From contig NZ_JAIQWX010000013.1 in the NCBI RefSeq assembly GCF_020164475.1, forward strand, positions 1 through 64,000: a stretch of DNA of 64,000 bases, given 5' to 3'. Both the position numbers and the translations under genes were made by a program. Below the pieces are notes generated by a model. It was not told the origin of the DNA. It ran no database searches and was given only the letters and a program-made list of their open reading frames with translations. Below, one piece after another: positions 1 to 11,693 of this stretch (the first letter of the stretch is position 1; the number at the start of each line of letters is the position of its first letter). This stretch comes from Pseudomonas sp. REP124. GTDB taxonomy: Bacteria > Pseudomonadota > Gammaproteobacteria > Pseudomonadales > Pseudomonadaceae.

Positions 1-47
1 CGAGCCTGCTCGCGATTGAGTGCGCAGCACTCACAAGGCTTAAGCAT
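1..47 (-). CDS. Possible start of the next aryl-polyene operon gene (partial)
   Basis: An ATG overlapping the stop codon of the ligase-dehydratase gene opens a frame that stays open to the window edge ([16 protein letters not shown]). A GTG at 34 in another frame is an alternative start. In APE operons the gene after the ligase and dehydratase is usually a family-2 glycosyltransferase/acyltransferase whose N-terminus resembles KPC...N..., and the short peptide is loosely compatible with that. With only about 15 codons visible this is a position call, not a functional one. Confidence 0.3.
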   Translation of the reverse strand, partial: MLKPCECCALNREQA

Positions 48-1719
48 CCGCCGCCTCCAGCGGAATCCGCCCGCTGGAGCAGGTGGCGGTTTCGTTGCGG
101 TAGGCGAAATACAGTTTGCCGCGGGTCGGGTCGAAACGCAGGTGCAGCTGGATTTCATCCCCCGGACGCACCAATTGCTGGAACTTGAGGACCTCCATGC
201 CGGCGAATTTCGGCGGCAAGTTCATCAGTTGCTGGCCCAGGTTCATCGCCCACTCGACCTGCACCACACCGGGCAGTACGGGGACTCTGGGAAAGTGTCC
301 GCTGAAATAGGCGAGGTCCGGCGGGATGGCCAGTTGCAGGCTCCATTCTCCATCGGTTTCGGTCTGCTCCAGCACCTGCGGCGTCTGGGGACGCGGCGCC
401 AACAGCAGGGCTTCGACTTCGGCCTGGGGCAGTTTGCCCTGGGCGTTCAGCGGCAATTGCCGCAGCAGGCGCCAGCGCCGAGGCAGGGCCAAGGCTTCGC
501 AGTGCTGGCTCAGGTGCTGGCGCAAGGTCTCGGTGAGGGCGCGCCGGCCTTGATTGCGCAAGGCGTGCAGCCCGGCTTCGCTCAATACCAGCAAAGCGCC
601 CAATGAGGCGCGGTTTTCCTGGACGACGCCCAAACGCGCTTCGGCGACCCAGGCATGGGCCATCAGTGCTTGTTCGAGCATCGGCAGTGAGATGCGTTTT
701 TCTTCGAGCTTGACGATCCGGTCCAGCCGTCCGAGCAACTCGAAGCGGCCATCGGCGGCGATACGCGCCGCATCGGCGGTATGTTCGACATGGTCGTCAG
801 GCAGGTAGGGCGAGGCGATCAGTAGCGCGCCGTCACTGTCCTGGGTGAGCCGCACATCGGCGAAGGGCTGCCAGAGATCGGGGCCCTGACGCCAGGCGAT
901 GCCGCCGGTTTCCGAGCTGCCGAAGATTTCCGTCGGCCATTGATTCAGGCGCTGGTGCAGGCTCTGCGCCGCATCGGCGGGCAATGCGCCGCCGGAAGAA
1001 AACACCCGGCGCACCGCGCTCAATGCCGGCCAGTCGAGGTTGTCGCCCATCCGCTTGAGCAACGCCGGGCTGGCCACCCAGGCAAACGCGGGGTGTTCGC
1101 GGCTGGCCCGTTGCAGGTCTTCGGGAAACGCCAGTTGCTTGCGCACAAAGGTGCGTCCGGCGCACAGCGGCCACAGCACGCGAAACAGCAGGCCATAGAT
1201 GTGTTGGGTGGCAACGCTGCCGATGATGCACGCCGGACCCAGGTCGGCGCCCCACAGGCGCTCCAGGGCTTCGACTTCGTTGATCAGCTGGCGCAGTGTC
1301 TTTTCGATGCGCTTGGGTTCGCCGCTGGAGCCGGACGTGCACAGGCTCAGGGTGCAGCGATCCGGATCGAGTTCAGCAGCGTTCAGCGGAGGATGCTGGA
1401 AGTCATGCAGATGCGCATCGCCGGCCTGATCGGTCAGCCACAGGTCGACGTCATTCGACCAGCGCTGGCGTGTCTGGGGTTGCAGGTCGGACGGCAGCAA
1501 CACGCTGACTTCCGCACGCCAGGCGCCGAGCAGGGCGTTCGCCAGATCGGCGGCATCTTCCAGGTGCACGGCAATGCGCCGCACGCCACGGGATTGCAGG
1601 CCGGCGGCGAGACGCAGGGCCTGTTCGCACAGTTGCCCGTGATTCAAGGCCGGTGCGGTCGCGACGACCCGCTCCGGCCGGGCCTTGAGCAACAGCTGCT
1701 CAAGTCTTATCCAATTCAT
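40..1719 (-). CDS. Aryl-polyene AMP-ligase fused to hotdog 3-hydroxyacyl-ACP dehydratase (ApeH-ApeI type)
   Basis: This 559-residue protein has two parts. Residues 1-440 are an adenylate-forming ligase: phosphate loop TSGSSGEPK at 128-136, FGSSETGG near 266-273, [14 protein letters not shown] near 330-343 and the catalytic-lysine motif LPLNAQGKL with K429. Residues 455-559 are a hotdog domain of FabZ/ApeI type with [11 protein letters not shown] (His475) and the helix glutamate at 489. In APE pathways the ligase loads an aromatic starter such as 4-hydroxybenzoate onto an ACP, and the dehydratase forms the double bonds. In many APE clusters these are two genes; here they are one polypeptide. 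The ATG overlaps the preceding stop by 4 nt (ATGA), so translation is probably coupled. The aromatic substrate is inferred from the cluster, not from the sequence. Confidence 0.85.
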   Translation of the reverse strand: MNWIRLEQLLLKARPERVVATAPALNHGQLCEQALRLAAGLQSRGVRRIAVHLEDAADLANALLGAWRAEVSVLLPSDLQPQTRQRWSNDVDLWLTDQAGDAHLHDFQHPPLNAAELDPDRCTLSLCTSGSSGEPKRIEKTLRQLINEVEALERLWGADLGPACIIGSVATQHIYGLLFRVLWPLCAGRTFVRKQLAFPEDLQRASREHPAFAWVASPALLKRMGDNLDWPALSAVRRVFSSGGALPADAAQSLHQRLNQWPTEIFGSSETGGIAWRQGPDLWQPFADVRLTQDSDGALLIASPYLPDDHVEHTADAARIAADGRFELLGRLDRIVKLEEKRISLPMLEQALMAHAWVAEARLGVVQENRASLGALLVLSEAGLHALRNQGRRALTETLRQHLSQHCEALALPRRWRLLRQLPLNAQGKLPQAEVEALLLAPRPQTPQVLEQTETDGEWSLQLAIPPDLAYFSGHFPRVPVLPGVVQVEWAMNLGQQLMNLPPKFAGMEVLKFQQLVRPGDEIQLHLRFDPTRGKLYFAYRNETATCSSGRIPLEAADA

Positions 1720-2261
1720 ATACGGCCTCGTACCCGTATTCGTATGAGCAACTCAACGGCAAACATCAGGCCGATCAATCCGTAGGAAATCAGCCCGGTG
1801 TAGACCATCCACCAGCTCAACGGCGCCCACAGCGTCAGGGCGGCCGCGCACAAACCATTGCACAGAAAAAACACGCTCCAGGCGATGGTCACTTGGCGCG
1901 TGTAGCGAATGCCCTCGTCCGGCAGATCCGGTTCACGCACACGGGCCAAGCGTTCCACTACCGGCGGGCCGTACACCAGGCTGCCGCCGAACAGCGCCAG
2001 CATGAAGGCGCTGATCAGCACCGGGTACCAACGCAGCAGCGCCGGGTTGTCGAACAGCGCCAGCAGCAGGCAGAACACGATCGCCACCGCGGCCATCCAC
2101 AGGCTGCCGGGACGGCGCTTGCCGGTCAGCACCCGGGCCAGCCACAGGCTGCCCAGCAGCAGGCCGAACTGCCACGGGGCGAAGTGCTCCATGCCGAAAT
2201 ACACCGCGAAGGGGTAGAGCAGGCCCGCCAGCAGCAGGCCGAGGCCGATCAGTCGACTCAT
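1716..2261 (-). CDS. COG4648-type integral membrane protein of the aryl-polyene cluster (ApeG-like)
   Basis: This 181-residue, very hydrophobic protein has about five to six membrane segments, for example residues 5-20, 30-45, 58-75, 80-97 and two after residue 120. It has no recognisable catalytic motif. Small inner-membrane proteins of this kind sit between the ACP genes and the AMP-ligase gene in APE clusters, and their biochemical role is not established. Both junctions are ATGA overlaps, upstream with the second ACP and downstream with the ligase, so it is locked into the operon. The family call rests on length, topology and position. Confidence 0.75.
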   Translation of the reverse strand: MSRLIGLGLLLAGLLYPFAVYFGMEHFAPWQFGLLLGSLWLARVLTGKRRPGSLWMAAVAIVFCLLLALFDNPALLRWYPVLISAFMLALFGGSLVYGPPVVERLARVREPDLPDEGIRYTRQVTIAWSVFFLCNGLCAAALTLWAPLSWWMVYTGLISYGLIGLMFAVELLIRIRVRGRI

Positions 2262-2512
2262 GCGGCCGGTTGAACCAGGCGGTAGACCGCCTCGACCACA
2301 TCACTGACGGTACGCACCGATTTGAATTCCTCGGCGGCGATTTTCTTGCCGGTCTGACGTTTGATGTGATCGATCAGGTCGACCGCATCGATGCTGTCGA
2401 TTTCCAGGTCCTGATACAGGTTGGATTCGAGACTCACCCGCTCAGGGTCCAGCTCGAACAGCTCGACCAAGGCATCGCGCAATGTGTTGAAAATGTCGTC
2501 ACGAGTTTGCAT
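2258..2512 (-). CDS. Acyl carrier protein 2 of the aryl-polyene cluster (ApeF-like)
   Basis: An 84-residue acyl carrier protein. The phosphopantetheine attachment site is Ser40 in LEIDSIDAVDL, a standard DSx motif, and helices II-III continue through IDHIKRQTGKKI. It would carry the growing polyene as a thioester in the cytoplasm. It starts 9 nt after the first ACP and overlaps the following membrane-protein gene by 4 nt. The sequence is clearly different from the first ACP, so the pair is not a recent duplication. Two ACPs in tandem are typical of APE operons. Confidence 0.9.
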   Translation of the reverse strand: MQTRDDIFNTLRDALVELFELDPERVSLESNLYQDLEIDSIDAVDLIDHIKRQTGKKIAAEEFKSVRTVSDVVEAVYRLVQPAA

Positions 2513-2521
2513 GGTCCGGTC

Positions 2522-2797
2522 TCAAGCTGCCTGTTTTGCAGTGACGAACGCCGCGAGGCTCGCCACGTTGCTGAAATGGTTGCGGGTGTCCTTGGCGTCG
2601 GCGTCGATTTTGATGCCGTACTTTTTCTGGATGGCCAGGCCCAATTCCAGGGCGTCCACCGAGTCCAGGCCCAGGCCTTCGCCGAACAGCGTCTGCTGGT
2701 CGCCGATGTCTTCGGCGCTGATGTCTTCCAGGCCCAGGGCCTCGATGATCAGGTTTTTGATGTCCCGGTTCAGGCTATCGGTGTTCAGATCGCTCAT
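2522..2797 (-). CDS. Acyl carrier protein 1 of the aryl-polyene cluster (ApeE-like)
   Basis: A 91-residue acyl carrier protein with the phosphopantetheine serine at position 46 in GLGLDSVDALEL. A good ribosome-binding site (AGGAG) lies about 9 nt before the ATG, inside the end of the acyltransferase gene, which it overlaps by 23 nt. It presumably accepts the aromatic starter or extender units, while the neighbouring second ACP performs the other role. Which ACP does which cannot be read from the sequence. Confidence 0.9.
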   Translation of the reverse strand: MSDLNTDSLNRDIKNLIIEALGLEDISAEDIGDQQTLFGEGLGLDSVDALELGLAIQKKYGIKIDADAKDTRNHFSNVASLAAFVTAKQAA

Positions 2798-3566
2798 CTT
2801 CGGCGAGCTCCTTAATAAAGTAAGAATGCAAATAATCGTTGAGCTTGCGTGAGGCCTGAGGGGCCGGGCCCAGCTCGGCGAAAGCCTGCGGGTCTATATC
2901 GGCGCCGACACGGAAACTGAAGTGCACGCGGCGTTTGGGAATGCGGTACCAGGGCTCGGCCTTGGTCAGTGTGGTCGGGCTGACCTTGATCACCACGGGG
3001 GTGAGGATTCTCGCACCGCGCAGGGCAATGGCCGCGCCACCCCGATGAAAGGCCGGCGCCTCGCCCGGCTGGGTGCGGGTGCCTTCGGGGAAGATGATCA
3101 GGGTCTGGCCGCTTTTCAGGGCGTCGGCGGCGGCATCGAGCATGTCCATGCTGCCATCGTTGCTGATGTATTCGGTCCGGCGCAGCGGGGCGCGGGTGAA
3201 AGGGTTGTCCCAGAGGCTTTGCTTGACCACGCAGTTGGCGTGGCGCACCAGGCCGATCAGAAACACCACGTCGATCAGGGACGGGTGGTTGGCGACGATC
3301 ATCTGGCCTGGCTTGCCGAGTTTTTCAGCGCCCTGAATGTCGTAGGTCAGCACGCCGGCACGGGCCATGAAGCGGATGAAAAACCAGAAGCAGCCACTGA
3401 CGGTTCGCCGCGCGCGCAACCGATGGGTGGCGGCGTCGCCCGGCAGGCAGCTCAACAACGGAAAAACCACCAGGCGCAGGCACAGCCCGCCCAGCCCGAA
3501 AAGGGCAAAGCTTGCGGCGGTGGCCAGCAGGCGCCAGTAATAGGCGTCGCGGGTTTTCTCGGTCAT
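2775..3566 (-). CDS. Lysophospholipid acyltransferase (PlsC-like) of the aryl-polyene cluster (ApeD-like)
   Basis: A 263-residue membrane-anchored acyltransferase of the LPLAT/PlsC superfamily. The catalytic HX4D motif is NHPSLID (His94, Asp99), and the substrate-binding motif FPEGTR is at 159-164. A hydrophobic stretch at about 15-42 should anchor it in the inner membrane. The ATG at 3566 overlaps the upstream TGA as ATGA, which fixes this start over in-frame ATGs further upstream. In APE biosynthesis an acyltransferase of this kind is thought to help attach the polyene to a lipid anchor. The acceptor is not known from the sequence. Confidence 0.85.
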   Translation of the reverse strand: MTEKTRDAYYWRLLATAASFALFGLGGLCLRLVVFPLLSCLPGDAATHRLRARRTVSGCFWFFIRFMARAGVLTYDIQGAEKLGKPGQMIVANHPSLIDVVFLIGLVRHANCVVKQSLWDNPFTRAPLRRTEYISNDGSMDMLDAAADALKSGQTLIIFPEGTRTQPGEAPAFHRGGAAIALRGARILTPVVIKVSPTTLTKAEPWYRIPKRRVHFSFRVGADIDPQAFAELGPAPQASRKLNDYLHSYFIKELAEDERSEHR

Positions 3567-4282
3567 GGCTTGCGTTGCCAGGTCCATACACGATTTTTCC
3601 AGGCATGTTGGCAGGTGGTCTGCTGGCCCAGCAGTGCGCGCAGAAGATTCAACGCGTGCGGCCATCGGGGTTTGGACAACGCATCCGTGGGCCTGTTCAT
3701 GGACAGCTGCCAGTCATTGCCGGGAGTTATCAACAGGCCGACAGCGTAAGGAAAGGGCACGTCGTCGATCCAGGTCGAGTACGCCTCAGGTGGCTGCTCC
3801 TCGGTAACCACCAGCAACACAGCCGGCGCGCCTTCATCGAGCAGGGCAGCGGCTTCCAGCATGCCGTGCTCAAGGCCATCACCGGCGGCGGCCAAAGCGG
3901 TCATTTCGCTGGTTTCGCCGCGCATGATCGACCACAGGCCGATGATCGCGTTATGCACTGACAGGCTGAACTGGGTCGGCGACAACGGCTGGTCGGCTGC
4001 CAGATCGCTGAGGATATCGACGGTACGCGGGGTTTCGCCGTGGCGGGATACGAAGACCAGTGGCAGTCCCTGATGGCCCTCGGCCAATGGCCAGCCGACG
4101 CTGAACGCCATCCGTGCCAGTCGACTCAGGCGCCGGCGTTGCATGGCGGGCAGAAATGATACGTCCGGTGCGGCATCGCTGACCGGCAACTCGACCGGTT
4201 GCCGGCTCCAGGCCTGCCAATCGTCCACGCTTTCGAGCCCCGGGGCCCACGCGCGCCATTGGGCGATGTTGAAATTGATCAC
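3563..4282 (-). CDS. Beta-ketoacyl synthase-like chain length factor (ApeC-like)
   Basis: This 239-residue protein matches the short ketosynthase-like family (Ketoacyl-synt_2 type). Where an active ketosynthase has the reactive cysteine it has FSLSVHNAIIG, so it should be catalytically silent. Such proteins act as chain-length-factor partners of a real ketosynthase, which would be encoded beyond the left edge. The start is a GTG at 4282 preceded by GAAGG; no better in-frame start is present. It is the first gene of the minus-strand operon and sits opposite the parA-like gene across a 362-nt gap. Confidence 0.85.
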   Translation of the reverse strand: MINFNIAQWRAWAPGLESVDDWQAWSRQPVELPVSDAAPDVSFLPAMQRRRLSRLARMAFSVGWPLAEGHQGLPLVFVSRHGETPRTVDILSDLAADQPLSPTQFSLSVHNAIIGLWSIMRGETSEMTALAAAGDGLEHGMLEAAALLDEGAPAVLLVVTEEQPPEAYSTWIDDVPFPYAVGLLITPGNDWQLSMNRPTDALSKPRWPHALNLLRALLGQQTTCQHAWKNRVWTWQRKP

Positions 4283-4644
4283 AGACCTTCATCCCGCCCC
4301 TGGAGGGCTTGTTTGACGCGGCAAGTGGCGGTTAACCACGACTCGCTCTGCGTGGCGCCTGGCGCAGAGTGCTGCGCATTATCCCGGTGCCGGGAACGTG
4401 TAGCAAATGCTGGTTACATTTTGCACAGTGGGTGGCAATGCTCGGTTCGCAAAAATCGAACGTTTGCGAATTATTCACATGGTCACTGGTCCGTCTGTCG
4501 GCTCCGTCCGAGGCGGATAGAGGTGTTTGCCGCTTTTTCCGCGGGATATTTCCGATGACCCTGTAGTCCCTGGATTTGCGGTCTAGCTAAGCCATGCCAT
4601 GGACCACTACACTCGGTCATTCTTTGATACACGGAGGTTTAGAC
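4283..4644. other. Divergent intergenic region between the aryl-polyene operon and parA-like gene
   Basis: No credible gene lies in these 362 nt. The stretch must hold the promoters of the leftward pigment operon and the rightward ParA gene. It is more AT-rich at 4400-4480 and contains a perfect inverted repeat at 4446-4470. A strong GGAGG ribosome-binding site (about 4632) precedes parA. I could not assign sigma-70 boxes with confidence. Confidence 0.6.
4446..4470. promoter_or_regulatory. Operator-like inverted repeat TTCGCAAA-N9-TTTGCGAA
   Basis: Perfect 8-bp arms at 4446-4453 and 4463-4470 are separated by 9 bp. A second, smaller dyad (GTTCG...CGAAC, 4445-4461) is nested in it. The spacing puts the half-sites about 1.6 helical turns apart, as for many dimeric repressors. 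It could control the pigment operon, parA or both. The cognate regulator is unknown. Confidence 0.5.
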
Positions 4645-5415
4645 ATGCGGCGCGTGGTGTTCAATCAGAAAGGTGGCGTGGGCAAGTCCAGCATTGCCTG
4701 CAATCTGGCGGCGGTCAGCGCCAGCGAGGGCTATCGCACCCTGTTGGTGGATCTCGATGCCCAGGCCAACTCCACCCAATACCTGACGGGGCTCACCGGC
4801 AGCGATATTCCGATGGGAATCGCCGACTTTTTCAAGCAGACCCTGTCTTCCGGGCCTTTCTCCAAAAAGAATCAGGTCGACATCTACGAAACCCCGTTCG
4901 ACAACCTCCACGTCATCACCGCCACGGCGGAACTTGCGGACTTACAGCCCAAGCTCGAGGCCAAGCACAAGATAAACAAGCTGCGTAAGTTGCTGGAAGA
5001 GCTGGACGAGGATTACGACCGCATCTATCTCGATACGCCGCCGGCGCTGAATTTTTATGCGGTTTCGGCGCTGATTGCCGCCGATCGCGTATTGATTCCC
5101 TTCGATTGCGACAGTTTCTCGCGCCAGGCGCTGTACGGTCTGCTGGCGGAAATCGAAGAGTTGAAGGAAGACCACAACGAAGAACTGGCGGTCGAAGGGA
5201 TCGTGGTCAACCAGTTCCAGGCCCGCGCCAGCCTGCCTCAGCAAATGCTCGACGAACTGATTGCCGAAGGTTTGCCAGTGCTACCGGTGTACCTGGGCAG
5301 CTCGGTGCGCATGCGCGAATCCCACCAGGCCAACACGCCGCTGATCCACCTCGATCCACGGCACAAACTGACGCAGCAGTTTGTCGAGCTGCATAACCTG
5401 CTCGAAAACGCCTGA
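4645..5415 (+). CDS. Orphan ParA/MinD-family P-loop ATPase
   Basis: A 256-residue ParA-type ATPase. The deviant Walker A motif KGGVGKSS is at residues 9-16, with the signature lysine at 9 and the Walker lysine at 14. Switch I resembles DLDAQANST and Walker B is IYLDTPPAL. Family members bind ATP, dimerise on the nucleoid and position cargo such as DNA, chemoreceptor arrays or protein complexes. The ATG at 4645 has a clean GGAGG; an in-frame ATG further upstream has no such site. No parB-like partner or cargo gene is adjacent, so the cargo is unknown. A perfect hairpin follows the stop. Confidence 0.85.
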   Translation: MRRVVFNQKGGVGKSSIACNLAAVSASEGYRTLLVDLDAQANSTQYLTGLTGSDIPMGIADFFKQTLSSGPFSKKNQVDIYETPFDNLHVITATAELADLQPKLEAKHKINKLRKLLEELDEDYDRIYLDTPPALNFYAVSALIAADRVLIPFDCDSFSRQALYGLLAEIEELKEDHNEELAVEGIVVNQFQARASLPQQMLDELIAEGLPVLPVYLGSSVRMRESHQANTPLIHLDPRHKLTQQFVELHNLLENA

Positions 5416-5423
5416 AAATCTTC

Positions 5424-5452
5424 AGATCGCAGCCGGCCACAGGCTGCGATCT
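5424..5452. terminator. Bidirectional hairpin terminator between parA and trxC
   Basis: Perfect 11-bp arms AGATCGCAGCC and GGCTGCGATCT are separated by 7 nt, between two convergent genes. Short A/T-rich flanks (AAAATCTTC and CTCTTC) fit a weak terminator in both directions. The arm is also the outer arm of the longer repeats at 25645 and 59581. Confidence 0.65.
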
Positions 5453-5465
5453 CTTCAATGCTGAA

Positions 5466-5900
5466 TCAGATCCCCTGGCTACGCAGCCAACTCATCAACT
5501 GCGGCAACGGAAACGCACCGCTCTGGCGTGCCACTTCCCGCCCGTTCCTGAACAGAATCAGGCTCGGAATCGAACGAATCCCCAATTGGGCCGACAACTG
5601 CTGGTTCGCCTCGCTGTCCAGCTTGGCCAACCGACACTTGCCCGCTAACTGCCCGGCCGCCTGCTCGAACACAGGCGCAAACGACTTGCATGGCCCGCAC
5701 CAATCCGCCCAAACATCCACCAGCAACGGCAGATCACCCTTGATCTGACTGGCGTAGTCGCCCTGATTCAGTTCGAAAGGCTTGTTCAGCAAGACCTCGG
5801 CCTTGCAGCGACCGCACTTGGGATGATCACCCAGGCGCTCGGCGGGGATGCGGTTGAGGCCGTTGCAGTGAGGGCAGGGGATTAGGAGTGGGTCGGTCAT
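5466..5900 (-). CDS. trxC: Thioredoxin 2 (TrxC)
   Basis: A 144-residue thioredoxin with the N-terminal zinc module that distinguishes TrxC: CPHC at 9-12 and CGRC at 29-32. The redox site is WCGPC (Cys68, Cys71), and the conserved cis-proline lies in RSIPSL (Pro112). It reduces protein disulfides in the cytoplasm and is typically linked to oxidative stress. It is convergent with the parA-like gene, with the shared hairpin between. The 191-nt gap upstream is shared with the higBA pair and holds a 16-bp palindrome at 5977-5992. Confidence 0.95.
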   Translation of the reverse strand: MTDPLLIPCPHCNGLNRIPAERLGDHPKCGRCKAEVLLNKPFELNQGDYASQIKGDLPLLVDVWADWCGPCKSFAPVFEQAAGQLAGKCRLAKLDSEANQQLSAQLGIRSIPSLILFRNGREVARQSGAFPLPQLMSWLRSQGI

Positions 5901-6022
5901 GGGTAAGGTCCTGATGGAAAGCCGGTCGATGCTATTTGGAGACGTTTACTCATATTTTCAATCGCTGGACGGCGCACAGCCTATCTAGGCTGGAGAGGTC
6001 GACGCATCATCAGTCGGTAAAA

Positions 6023-6041
6023 GTATCGCAGTTTGCGATAC
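6023..6041 (+). promoter_or_regulatory. Probable higBA operator overlapping the promoter
   Basis: The perfect dyad GTATCGCA-GTT-TGCGATAC lies 50 nt before the higB ATG. A TTGCGA (6033-6038) inside its right half can serve as a -35 box, with TTAACT (6055-6060) as -10 at 16-bp spacing. A further half-site TGCGATA is at 6075-6081, just before the ribosome-binding site AAGGA. Toxin-antitoxin operons are usually repressed by the antitoxin through dyads in this position. That HigA binds here is inference. Confidence 0.6.
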
Positions 6042-6091
6042 ATGCATTTTGTGTTTAACTCATCCATAGCAAAGTGCGATAAGGAAATTGC

Positions 6092-6388
6092 ATGCGTGTG
6101 TTCACTGAAAAGCGGATTCGGGAAGCAAAAGAAAAATGGCCACATGCGGCGACGGCAATCGATCACTGGTACAGATTGATCAAGCGCAACAACCCTGGTG
6201 ATTTTGCTGCCATGAAATCGCTGTTTGCTGCGACCGACAAGGTCGGTGACCTTCATGTATTCGATATCGGAGGCAACAAGCTGCGCTTGATCGCATTTGT
6301 CCGATATCGACATCAGAAGCTGTACATCAAGGACGTACTGGATCATCGCGAATACGATCGAGGCAAATGGAAGGAGGGAAAACAATGA
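6092..6388 (+). CDS. higB: HigB-type toxin, putative mRNA interferase
   Basis: This 98-residue basic protein fits the HigB toxin family (RelE-like fold): the N-terminal RVFTEKRIREAKEKWP is typical, followed by the strand-rich core VFDIGGNKLRLIAFVRY and a C-terminal basic segment. Family members cleave ribosome-bound mRNA. The ribosome-binding site AAGGA is 7 nt before the ATG. The stop overlaps the antitoxin start as ATGA, giving toxin-first order, which is the hallmark of hig-type modules. It sits between trxC and selO and is the only accessory-type module in the window. Confidence 0.85.
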   Translation: MRVFTEKRIREAKEKWPHAATAIDHWYRLIKRNNPGDFAAMKSLFAATDKVGDLHVFDIGGNKLRLIAFVRYRHQKLYIKDVLDHREYDRGKWKEGKQ

Positions 6389-6786
6389 GTGCACTGATCA
6401 AACAGGCAGCCGAGCATTGGGAGTTTGTTGCACCACTGCTGCGCAAGCCGAAAAACGAAGATGACTACGACAGGCTGGCTCTGGCGCTCGATGAGTTGTT
6501 GGAGATAACTGGCGACAATGAATCGCATCCACTGATGAGCCTTGTGGACATCATTGGCGACTGGATCGAGGAGTGGGATCACAAGCATCACCCCATGTCC
6601 GAATGCAGTGGTGTCGAGGCTCTTGCTTACCTGATGCGTGAACACGGCCTGACCCAGAGTGATCTGCCTGGCGTAGGCCCCCAATCGGTTGTTTCGGAGA
6701 TCCTGAGCGGCAAGCGTCAGCTCAACCTGCGGCAGATCCGCTGGCTGGCCGAACGCTTCGGTACGTCTTTGGAGACCTTTATCTAG
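6385..6786 (+). CDS. higA: HigA-type antitoxin with C-terminal helix-turn-helix
   Basis: A 133-residue partner of the HigB-type toxin. The first 70 residues form an acidic helical part likely to bind the toxin. The last 55 residues are an XRE-type helix-turn-helix (MREHGLTQSDLPGVG, then SEILSGKRQLNLRQIRWLAERF). The start at 6385 overlaps the toxin stop by 4 nt; a second in-frame ATG 18 nt upstream is less likely. It should neutralise the toxin and repress the operon through the upstream dyad. Its stop is only 6 nt from the end of the convergent selO gene, with no hairpin between. Confidence 0.88.
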   Translation: MSALIKQAAEHWEFVAPLLRKPKNEDDYDRLALALDELLEITGDNESHPLMSLVDIIGDWIEEWDHKHHPMSECSGVEALAYLMREHGLTQSDLPGVGPQSVVSEILSGKRQLNLRQIRWLAERFGTSLETFI

Positions 6787-6792
6787 GCAGCG

Positions 6793-11658
<4,866 letters not shown>

Positions 11659-11693
11659 AAAGACCGATCGAAGTACGAGGCGAAGAATGAAGT

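Noticed and set aside
3567-3665. N-terminal extension of the PlsC-like acyltransferase to an upstream ATG
   Set aside because: The extra 33 residues overlap the chain-length-factor gene and are not typical of the family. The ATGA overlap at 3566 is a better start.
5981-6394. A 137-codon minus-strand frame opposite higB
   Set aside because: It runs through the operator and toxin gene on the other strand and lacks a ribosome-binding site; the higBA pair explains the region.
6787-6792. Possible terminator between convergent higA and selO
   Set aside because: The 6-nt gap and flanking sequence show no hairpin with a T-run that I can support.
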